Source of the DNA: Panax quinquefolius
Taxonomy: Eukaryota > Streptophyta > Magnoliopsida > Apiales > Araliaceae
NCBI GenBank assembly: GCA_020205615.1
Contig: CM035168.1
Coordinates: forward strand, 125,002,795-125,066,794
Direction: 5' to 3'
DNA: 64,000 nt
The number at the start of each line of letters is the position of its first letter. Positions within the stretch are counted from its first letter, which is position 1. Below are positions 34,868 through 44,199 of the stretch, piece by piece. A program made the position numbers and the translations under genes. The notes beneath the pieces are model-generated. The model had not been told where the DNA came from. It saw nothing but the letters and a program-made list of their open reading frames with translations, and searched no databases.

Positions 34868-36293
34868 GCAAAATTAATGAATTAATTATTATAATTAGCA
34901 CGTTTTATAGATTATACCTTCGAACTTTTAATTTTTTAAATTATCATATTAAACTAATTAAAAAAATTAAACTATTCTGTTAAATTGAATTACAAGTTAC
35001 GACTGTCAAATTGTTTCAAGTTTTTTGCCCTACGGGGCTGGAAAAACAAAAAAGAAAAAGAAAATAAAAATGACGTGGTTTTTGTTACTTTTTCTTTCTC
35101 TCTCTTATCATCTTCATTCTTCTCAAATACCCAGGGTTCAAAGATTAATGTTAATGTTAGTTTCATGGCAAATTGAAGGTGTGTGTATATATTCCTGTCC
35201 AGAACTTCAATGAGAGTCAGATCTGTTCTTGATCACTTCCCTTCGATCCTACAAATATGAGTTAGGTAAATTAATGTCAAAGTTAAGAGCTCTTGATTCA
35301 CATGCTAAGCCAAAAATTGGGTGATATATATCTCTTTTTCCAAATTAGAGGTTGAAAATGAATATGTTTTGGGATTTTGATTATTGTTTTCTTGTTGAAG
35401 ACCCGTTTAACTAGTTAGTGGGTCGGGTTGACCCAGCTAGAGATTGAAGATGATAACGTTTTGAGGATTTAACTTTTGAATAATCATTAAGACCTCAAAC
35501 CCTTAAACCAATCAAGTACAACAATCTTTTCTTCATTTTTCAAGAAATAGTTGATCCATTTTACTCAATTTAATGCCAATCTAACTCCGATCAAGTGATG
35601 CAGAGTGGTTAGAGGCCAATTCATTTGATGATTATCCATGTTGATTTTATGATGATTGCTTTGTTGATTCTTTTATGACGATTGTTTTATTCATTTTGCA
35701 GAATAAGTTTGGTGTTGCTGCGATTTTTTCGCAGATTCATATAAGTTCGATTTGGGAATGTTTATTTTTAGATTTTAACTGATTTGAGTTTGATCTGATG
35801 TAGATGCATTTAGATATGCCTTTCCTTAACTCGTTTTGTCGATATGATCTGGTGTTGGATACCAATCCATCCATTTTCTGTTCGGATCTGCAACTTTTGG
35901 GTTGAGAGTTTGTTCTTCCTACTATTATGGTGGTGGTCGACAACTTCCAATCTCCTTCTTCTGGCGATTGGCGCGTCAATTTTTTTGAGGAGGACAACCT
36001 CTCGTAAGCTTGTCTGGAGCTGAACATTGAGAGTTGAGACCCACCAACATTTTCAAGTTTTTTTAATTATTTTTTCGTCACATAAACAAATTTTTTTGAT
36101 TTTTTATTTTTTTTCAAGAACCACGTAGGAAAAAAAACTTAAAACAATTTGACAGTCGTTAGTCAATTTAACAGAATGGTTTAATTTTATATTTTTAATT
36201 AGTTTAATATAATAATTTAAAAAATTAAAAATTCGATGGTTATAATATGTAAAAAGCGATAACTACTTACTATAATTAATTTATTAGTTTTGC
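34868..36293. mobile_element. Non-autonomous element with ~170-bp terminal inverted repeats
   Basis: 34868-35040 pairs with 36119-36293 in inverted orientation with few gaps. Shared words include TTTAATTTTTTAAATTAT, TCTGTTAAATTGA, GACTGTCAAATTG and, at the inner end, a CCTACG-G word. The outer ends are GCAAAA and TTTTGC. Long terminal repeats fit a MULE-type element; the internal 1.1 kb encodes no recognisable protein but is less AT-rich than the arms. The 96-codon minus ORF at 35737-36027 has no known domain. The target duplication is obscured by the A-run at 36294. Confidence 0.7.
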
Positions 36294-36810
36294 AAAAAAA
36301 AAAAAAAAAAAAGACATTATTATCAAATTTATATTTTACTAGTATCAATAAATATAAAACTCTTTTTAAGAAATAAAAATTTGTTTATATATTCACAACT
36401 AAATTTACAACTTATTATTTTTAAATGTATACATAGAACAAAAATGTTGTTTAAATAGTTTCAAATGTAATTCTTTTTTAGAACAAAGTATATTTTCTTG
36501 CAAAACAGAAGAAATAATATTGATGCCAACTAATGAATATTTGGATAAAAAAAAATCTATTTTTGGTAACTGAGTAACAAAAAAGAAAAAAGGTTAATTC
36601 TCTCGCTACTTATTTTATTAGGAGTTCAGCGAATTCTGTTGCACATTTCTTAATTTGTGCTTCGAATTTTATGTTTGATGTCCAGGAATGGGACTCTATT
36701 CCCCTTTTTTTTATTTATAATGCTCTGAGCTTTGATCTGCAATTATAAAATTCAATTTTTTCTAAAAAAAAAAAAAAAAAAAAAAAGATGCGCCCCCTAT
36801 ATATTTGCAG
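36294..36810. other. Intergenic, A-tracts
   Basis: AT-rich DNA with pure A runs at 36294-36312 and 36764-36786. No gene is seen. The 61-codon ORF at 36732 runs through the A-tract (poly-Lys) and is not credible. Confidence 0.6.
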
Positions 36811-37043
36811 TTCACATCAGGGGTCCAATGGTCAAATTAATCCGATCCGATCCGATCCTATCCGAAATCAGAGATACAGATTACGGACAGCTCATTGTTC
36901 GACTATCGGAGGGATAAATATCTAGTAGTGCAAATTTCATTTGCCATTAAGACTCCAACTGTTCCACCTCTCCCTCTCTCCCTCTCCCTCTCCTCTTTCT
37001 CTTTCTAAAAGCATCAGTCTCTTTGTCTCTGTCGCATACTACA
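36811..37043 (+). promoter_or_regulatory. Promoter and 5' leader of RCI2-like gene
   Basis: A GATCC-rich stretch (four tandem GATCC words, 36841-36861) is followed by a CT-rich leader (36966-37016) directly before the ATG at 37044. No clear TATA box could be assigned. Confidence 0.4.
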
Positions 37044-37359
37044 ATGACATCGGGATGTGCGCTCTTCTGCGAAATTATAATCGCCATCTTGCTTCCTCCC
37101 CTCGGCGTTTGTTTCCGTCACGGCTGCTGTAGCGTATGCCTAGATCCCTTTCCCCCTCTCTCTCTCTATATATATATATGTTTATACTTGTTGCAACTAT
37201 ATATGTTTATACTTGTTGGCAACTTAATTGCAGGTGGAATTCTTCATTTGCTTGGTGTTGACTATTTTAGGTTATATTCCCGGTATTATCTACGCTCTTT
37301 ACGCTATTCTCTGTGTCGATGGTGAGATGTCCCGTGGCGATCACTATACTCTTGCCTAG
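37044..37359 (+). CDS. RCI2: RCI2/LTI6/PMP3-type small membrane protein (UPF0057)
   Basis: Intact two-exon gene (37044-37133 and 37234-37359, GT-AG intron) encoding 71 residues. Exon 1 gives a Cys-rich start and the first membrane segment (CEIIIAILLPPLGVCFRHGC). Exon 2 gives the second (VEFFICLVLTILGYIPGIIY, then ALYAI). The LPPLGV turn, the GC before the exon junction and LGYIPGIIYALY are hallmarks of the Pmp3 family, which modulates plasma-membrane potential and ion leakage and is often cold- or salt-induced in plants. The Cys-containing N-terminus and a C-terminal tail after the second helix place it with the longer tail-type RCI2 proteins (about 74 residues). The tail is short and ends HYTLA rather than the longer acidic/aromatic tail of relatives I know. 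The start was chosen as the ATG giving the full first helix. Confidence 0.92.
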
Positions 37360-38229
37360 TACTACTACTCTTCTCTCTCTCCTTTTCAGTTCTCTCTGTG
37401 TTTTTACTCTTATCAAATCTCGAATTATATTTGATCCAATGTATTGAATCATTTTCTGATTTTAAGTCCTCTATTTCTGTTGAATTTGAAATCCTATTCG
37501 GTATTTTATTTTTCTGCTTGATGTGGAAAAGTATAATATAATCTTTGTCAACAAATTGGTGGAGATGTTCAGCATAGTAAGGTCTTGGGCGACTTCCATA
37601 CTAGTTTTGATGTCTCTGTGTAATTTTTAGTTGGTAAAGCCTTTGTGTTGTGGAAAAGAAACTGGAGATGCATCTAAAGAATGATTGTAATGGACTGGCT
37701 CTCGAAAAATTGTTAAACTCAATAAATTTCATATAGTCCCTCAAAATTGTAATTAAATAACTAGTTAGTCTGGATATTAATGTTTTCTGGTTAGCGTACG
37801 TTATTATCTGCAATTGACTTGAGGGTTTTTGGTTATTGACTGGAAATATACAAGTCATCTTAATTATTTACATAGTTAAGTTTTTGTTTATCCTGTGTGC
37901 TAGTCTTTTCTATTGAAGATGTAGGGCCTGCAATTATTGTGGGTAGTTGTTATGTTCATTTGGTACTGTTAGCCACTGAAACAAAACGTGAGGAAGGGAA
38001 GATTAGGAAAAAGAAAAGATAGAAAGGCTGAAAATTACTTGTGCAGTGCTTCTAGGATTACTGTTGGGTGTAGGGTTTGGCTTTAGAGGTCTGCAGATAC
38101 ATTAATAAAAGTACATAGCCCCTATTGTCATTGTGAATACTGTGAAATCTGCGGAAGGATTGTGAGTAGTTGCTCTGACAAGCAGAAGGTGACTGTATGT
38201 GGCTTGGAGGGGGAAGTGGTTCATTTTTA

Positions 38230-38319
38230 GGTAAGTTTGTTGATTGGACAATAGAGTGCTGACACACAGATGATGATCTATGTGTGTCAGTATTCTATCG
38301 GTCAATTGACCAACTTACC
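38230..38319. repeat. Imperfect inverted repeat / hairpin (~90 bp)
   Basis: Arms begin GGTAAGTT and end AACTTACC. They pair over about 40 bases with a few mismatches and several positions that would be G-U in RNA, including an unbroken CTGACACACA / TGTGTGTCAG core. Could be a small MITE or a small-RNA precursor. Confidence 0.75.
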
Positions 38320-39817
38320 AAAAAATAAACTTCATACTAACCGGATCCCTTGGAGGGGTTTAGGATCAATTGCTAACTGCTTTTACTAGTACTGTGCCTC
38401 TTGTTGGTTAACATTCGCGCTTCAAGTGCTATCTTTTAACTAAAATAGCACGTCTTATGTAGATTAAGAACATGAAGTGTTGCTATATCAATCTTTTTGT
38501 GGAATTTTTGTCCTAACAGCAGCAGCGTCTCATAATTTATCTGGAAAACACAACTGAATCTCTCTAGTGGGGAAAAAGTCTTGTTTGAAAGAAAATTTAT
38601 GCTTTCTAAAGATGAGTTAAGTTATTGAGTTGGCGCAAGACTACTTCCGTGTTGAATGGCAAAAAAGCAAGAAAAAAGGATCAGTGTCAGACTCGTAAAA
38701 AGTCTATTTCCCTAAGGCAAGGTCGGTGATGAATGATTGTTTGAGCTGGGCTCTTAATGAGCCAACCCTTGATCATCGTGATTTGATCTGCTCCAAGATA
38801 ATTTATTAGATCAAACTCTGATTTGTGATAATTGAACATGGATCTTATTTGACCAAAACAAAAAAATAATATCCCATGTAAAGAAAATAGACCACCGGTC
38901 GATATCTGCCTTGGGGACATTGATTTATTTTTTTGGGTTATCCTCGAGCATTTCATTATATGGCTTAATTTTTGAAAATTAAACTCCCAACACTGATGCA
39001 AAGTTACAGACTTATTTGTAGTGCATTCCTTGTTTGATCAGGAACAGCCTTGTCGTTTGTCCTATTTTTTTTACACGAGAAAAAAGAGAGCCTAATTTAT
39101 TTTCCTCAAAAATGATGAAAAGGTTGACTATAGATTAAGAGAATGATTTTTAGTAGGCGAATGCGGTGGTGTTTTTTTTTCCAATTTTAGCGAAATGGTA
39201 TTGCTAAGCAATTCAATTTTATCTAAAAATAAGGAGCATCGCAATGAATTCTATTTTGCATTCAAATAATCACGAAAGTATATTACAGTAATTTAATATT
39301 TTCTAAAACAATTGAATTTTATCCACAAAAGTATAACGAACACAATATGATTGTTTTGAGAAAATGGAGTTGTTTAAATTAATTTTGTAGTTTTTCTTTT
39401 TTCTTCTGTTTTTTTAAACAAAATTACTTTAATAGTCACTTCCAAGGAGAAAGTAGTGTATTTCTGAGTTCCATTGTAGGAAAAATACACCTCCATTCCT
39501 AAATAGTAGAAGATCAACATAATTATAAAGAGAGTAAATTATTTAAAAATTATTATTAATTATTGTTTTCAAAAGTTAATATTTACATCAATTTTAAACT
39601 AAAAATATTTTATATTCACTTTGAAAAGTCAAACTTTATATAATAATTGGTAAAATTTAGATTTTCTTTGAAACATTAAAAGGTGAGTATATATTGATTG
39701 TGCAGGTAACTAGTAACATTAGTCAAATTAGAAATTGGGATTTGTTTTCTTTTATTTCATTATATGGGCTGAATTTTTATTTACAATTTTTTTTTTTTTT
39801 TTTTTTTATTTTTTATT

Positions 39818-39841
39818 GGGGGGTGGGTGGGTGGGTTTGGG
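39818..39841 (+). other. G-quadruplex motif
   Basis: Five G runs of three or more with loops of 1, 1, 1 and 3 bases (GGGGGGTGGGTGGGTGGG then TTTGGG), directly after a long T tract. Confidence 0.85.
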
Positions 39842-39998
39842 TCACTCACGCCTACTGTTTGGTGCATAAAATATTAACACAAGTTAATATTGAGAGATTA
39901 AGTGATGTTATTTCAAAAGTTAATATAATTTATAAATAATAATAATATTTTATAAATTAACATAATTTTACAAATATTTTTTAAATGGATGGATTTAA

Positions 39999-40112
39999 AT
40001 TATGATTTGTATTGTTAGATTAAGCGGATGATTGGACATATCAATGATCTATATATATGTAGATCATTGATATGTCCAATCATCCACTTAATCTAACAAT
40101 ACAAATCATAAT
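39999..40112. repeat. Near-perfect 114-bp palindrome
   Basis: Left arm starts ATTATGATTTGTATTGTTAG; right arm is its reverse complement, ending CTAACAATACAAATCATAAT. About 52-bp arms differ at one position in the stem (GCGG against CCAC) and one near the centre. Almost no loop (centre near ATATATAT). No coding content. Confidence 0.95.
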
Positions 40113-40435
40113 AAATCAAATCAATGATTCAATATCACATTTGGTGAAATATATTAGATCAGGGTATGATTTGTTATGACTCATTGGCGTGCTTAATTAT
40201 ATAGAGATTCGGCTCCGTCAGGGTAGGTAGTTCGGTTTTCTTTAGAAGCTAGTGGGAGAATATTGATCAGGAGATATGGTGAAAGCATGCATGTCCCGAG
40301 TTGGATTGGAATTTGGAAGTAAGGTGAATTATTTATTTTTGCTATTTGTTCGGTGCATCTTTATGCGAGCAATGATATGTTAGAGGTAGATGGATTATTC
40401 ACGGTGAGGCTGTGGTGGTGCCCGTGGGTGGCAGT
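40113..40435. other. Non-coding flank of gypsy element E1
   Basis: No gene seen. It ends with GCAGT (40431-40435), the five bases before the E1 LTR; the matching duplication would lie beyond the window. Confidence 0.5.
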
Positions 40436-41082
40436 TGTAAGACCCCAGTTTTTATAAATAAAGATGAATTTTTTTATAAATATTATTTTTGAATATTATG
40501 AAATAAATTTGATAAAATGTTATAGTTATGGGTAATATTTATAAATTTTGCAAAAGATGCAAGTTGTTATAAAATATTAGTTTTATTTGGGAGAATATTC
40601 TTTTTGTTAGGAATATTATAACTACCGAATCATCGATCGAATTGGGCAATGTAATTATTGTCGATTGAGAAAACGACAAAAATATTTTATAAAAATAACG
40701 GCGGAGGTGTTACCATTAAAAGCTGTTGAACTACGGTGGTAAAATGATAATGAATGTCTGGCGTGGTTGCGTAAGAAGCACACGGTATTGATTATTGACG
40801 CTTACGTGAGAAGTCACTCACCATTTATGCTTTCAATTATTGCTACTGATAATTCTTTGCGATCATATCTCTTATATTATTGATTCAATTATTGTCACAA
40901 GATCATCATAGATAATATGTTATAGTATTAAATCAATAATTGAGACGACAAATTATAAATGATTAATAATTGTTGAAAGATTAAATATGTATTGATGAAA
41001 AATAAAATAATTTGTGGTAAGTTTGATTATTTTGTGGGGGGGCCCATATGTCATCATCTAAAAGTCTCTTCACAATAAGTAA

Positions 41083-41290
41083 TTACCTTCGTCGATAGTA
41101 ATTACCCTTGTGAATAGTATTTACCTTCGTCAATAGTATTTACCTTCGTTAATAGTAATTACCTTTACCGGACGTCGAACCACTTGTCGTTTCACATTAC
41201 AATGTGTCGAACCACTTGTCGTTTCACATTATAGGCGCAAACCACTTTTCTTTTCACATCATTAGTCGTCCAGCCACTTGCCTTTTCACA
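41083..41290 (+). repeat. Two tandem arrays upstream of the E1 LTR TATA box
   Basis: The first array (about 41083-41166) repeats a ~20-bp unit of type AATAGTAATTACCTTCGTC. The second (about 41174-41290) repeats a ~35-bp unit of type CGAACCACTTGTCGTTTCAC followed by ATTA. Both lie in U3, 30-240 bp before TATAAATA, where LTR enhancers usually lie. Confidence 0.75.
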
Positions 41291-41509
41291 GCTAAGAGGC
41301 GGTCTTAAGTTAGAAATCTTCTATAAATAGAGGCTGAGGCTTCATTATTTTTCACTTAATTCATTCAAGTATAGAGAGAAAGTATAGAGAAATAAGAGAA
41401 AGAAGAAGAGTATTTTATTCTACACCTGCTTGCAAAGATATTCAATCTCCTACCAAAAGTAAAGGGTGTTATTCTTTCTTATTCACGAAGAGAGCTGTTG
41501 TTATTCCAT

Positions 41510-41945
41510 CGCTTATTATTACATTGGAATAACCTCGTATACGTGGTTTACCCTATACTTGGTGACATTCTTCTATTATTCATTTGGAACATCCCATGCG
41601 TGTGTTTTGCGGGACCTAGTTAAAATCTTTATTATTATTCTGTTGGAACATCACATACATGTGTTTTACAGGACACTGGTTAAAAGTCTTTATTATTATT
41701 ACATTGGAACATCACATGCATGTGTGTTTTACACCGGGACGATTTAAAATCTTTATTATTATTACATTGGAACATCTCTGTATGTGTGTTTTACAGGACA
41801 CTGGGTTCCGTCTTTATTATTATTCATTGGAACATCGCATGCATGTGTTTTACTGGGACCGGTTCCATTCTTTATTATTCATTGGAACATCACATGCATG
41901 CTTTTACGCCGGACCGGTTCCGTAATTTATTATTACATTGGAATA
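41510..41945 (+). repeat. ~60-bp tandem array in the E1 LTR
   Basis: About seven copies of a unit containing TTATTATTACATTGGAACAT, a CATGCATGTGTTTTAC-type word and a GGGACnGGTT word. It is downstream of the TATA box, so it is within the transcribed part. The translated ORFs here are an artefact of the repeat. Confidence 0.8.
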
Positions 41946-43018
41946 ACTCACTTGTCTTGATCATCGCATGGTGATTTCTTTTGTTATTCTATTCTTTATT
42001 ATACCCGGTTGGTTAAAAATTTGACTTGTATACTCCATGAAATTAGTGGAATATCCTCGATATTTGCGTTTCATCCAAAGATCTTTTCATGGAAATATTC
42101 TTCCGATCATTCTTGAATTTTACTCTACAAAACGAGATCGTGTTGATAATTTGGACGTTAATAATTCTTGGATAAAATAATTCTTGAACTTGTTTTATTC
42201 AATTCTTATATCATTGTCATCATCCTCATGTTTATATTATGTTGAAAGTCATCTGCAATTTTCAGAGTGCGTAGATGGACTTGGTATGATTATGACCGAG
42301 AGACTATTCTATTATGTAATCACTTACCGTAATGTTACAAATGATGTGATAAAAATCCTCATTAGTAGTAGTGCATTGGTGGACGATTGTTGGCATGATC
42401 ATGACCATTAATGAATACACAAATATTCTCGCCCGTAGTGCATGAATAATTGTGGTTGTGATACTAAAAAGAATATCATTGGTAGTAGTGCGAGGGTGAT
42501 TCGATGAGGTGGAATATTTATTAAAGTCGAGTCTCAATATATATGATGATGAAAAACCTTTTAAAACCTAAAAGATAGTAGACTTTATTTTCTACTTGAC
42601 TTTTTTAATGGATTACTTATTCACCGCAGATTAAACCGGTTGATTTGTCATCGATTTAACATTGTTGAAGACTATTGATAATTTATTTCGCATTATCTTA
42701 GTCATAATATTTCTTATTGGGCTAGTTGAGCTCACCCTTTCTTTCTTTGTTCTCTTTAGGAAATGAGAATATATTTGAGACGAGTCGGGAAAGCAGTGAT
42801 GGTCCCGAAGATAGGATTAGTAGTCCTCATTTATTCGTGAAATAAAGTGTGATAATAATTGTAATGAGGACTCCTTTTTGAGTTTCAGTATAATATCTAA
42901 TAGATAATATTTGTATTTAAACTCACGATTTATGTATTAAGTTGTATTTAAATTACGTACCATGTATATCGACTACCCAAGATGGGTGATGTATACCTAA
43001 TTTTGGGGCGTCAGGGTT

Positions 43019-43029
43019 TGGTATCGAGC
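43019..43029 (+). other. Primer-binding site of E1
   Basis: TGGTATCGAGC, resembling the initiator-Met site TGGTATCAGAGC with one A missing. Confidence 0.75.
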
Positions 43030-43193
43030 TTAGGGATATGATTCACAGCTAAGATGTGAGAATAGTATTAGGAGGAGAGAGGGGGAATACCTTCTTTAGT
43101 ATGACCTACCTAAGTTTATGTCTTTATTTTATTGGTTGGTCGGGAAGATAGGGATAATTTGTTATACGTCAATTAACCTTTTATTTTGTGGCG

Positions 43194-44095
43194 ATGTCTG
43201 AAAATGACATCCGAGAATGTTGAGAATAAGATGGAAGCAATGAGCGATCGTTGATTCACCACATATCAATAATCGAGGATAATGTGCATCGAAAAGGCGA
43301 CAATCCTCACGTAAACAACAACACCGACCAAATGATGAATGATCAAATGTTCAGAGGCTTTATGCGAATTTATGCAACAAAGAAATGAGAAGGCGACTCT
43401 GCCCAAAACGTAGGTGGAAACACGGAAAACTCTCGGTGAAGTCACCGCTAAACAATTCAAGGAGCTGGGACCACCGGGAGTTTAAGGAGAGCAAAACCAC
43501 TTTGGCGGAAGCATGGATAAAGCAGATTACAAGATATTTGATGTCTTGGGATGCTCTCGAGGAGCAAAAGGTTCCTTCACGCCTTTTTATGTTGCGGAGA
43601 GAAAGATTCATTGGTGGGAATCGGTAGAAACGTACTCAACTTCTTTGTCTTGAAGATATCTTGGGAGAAGTTCCGGGAGTTGTGTGTTTGTATTAGAGAT
43701 GTTAAATGAGGCTCGATTAGTGGAATCAGCGATAATGAGTCAACGCAACTAAAAGAAGCGGTAACGACAAAATTATAATACCAAATGAGTAGTCGTCAAG
43801 TGGTGATGACAAAGCGGAGGAATCAAACAGCCGAGATATGGTAACCACTTCCGGTGTGTAATGGCCAAAACAATAAGAATGGACATTTCAAGAAAGCGGA
43901 GATTCAACAATGATGGAAAGACGCCAAGACCAAAGACCCATTGTTAAGGAAGGAGAAAGACCACCTATCATATGCTTCAAATGCGAAGGAGAGGGACACA
44001 TCATCAAATCTGCGCCATGCCGTCTAAAGCATGTTATAATTGTGGAAGAGAATGTCACTTAGCTCGATTTTGCCATCAAGACAAATTCACCTAGG
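43194..44095 (+). pseudogene. E1 gag remnant with two zinc knuckles
   Basis: An ATG at 43194 opens a frame that stops after nine codons. Later frames give the capsid-like segment (FKELGPPGFKGEQNHFGG, then KIFDVLGCSRGAK and WWES; about 43447-43635). Near the end are two CCHC zinc knuckles at about 43976-44085: CFKCEGEGHI and CYNCGRECHLARFC (C-x2-C-x4-H-x4-C complete in the second). Nucleocapsid of this type binds the RNA genome. Frameshifts and stops prevent a full product. Confidence 0.75.
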
Positions 44096-44199
44096 ATGGA
44101 GGCACCAAAGGCCATCCAGAAAATTCAAAATCGGTAGTCAAGAGAGAAGCGTTTGTTGTGACCTCCCAAAGAAGCAAGGAATCCGAATGAGGTCATCGT

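Larger units (their letters stand above)
37360..39998. other. Intergenic region without genes
   Basis: Contains the 3' UTR of the RCI2-like gene and then non-coding DNA. Notable parts are a ~90-bp imperfect hairpin (38230-38319), a long T tract (39787-39807) and a G-quadruplex motif (39818-39841). ORFs such as the minus-strand 104-codon one at 38687-39001 show no domain and are judged chance. Confidence 0.6.
40436..43013 (+). repeat. 5' LTR of E1
   Basis: Starts TGTAAGACCCCAG and ends GGGGCGTCA before the primer-binding site. Aligns with the solo LTR 26655-29023. Contains upstream tandem arrays (41083-41290), a TATAAATA box (41322-41329), the 60-bp array (41510-41945) and the conserved TTGGGCTAGTTGAGCTCACC (42717-42736). 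Confidence 0.88.

Noticed and set aside
38687..39001. Minus-strand ORF of 104 codons
   Set aside because: No recognisable domain, no promoter or splice context, plain AT-rich intergenic composition.
41466..41974. Overlapping ORFs with repeated HHMHVC-like words
   Set aside because: Translation of the ~60-bp LTR tandem array in three frames, not a protein gene.
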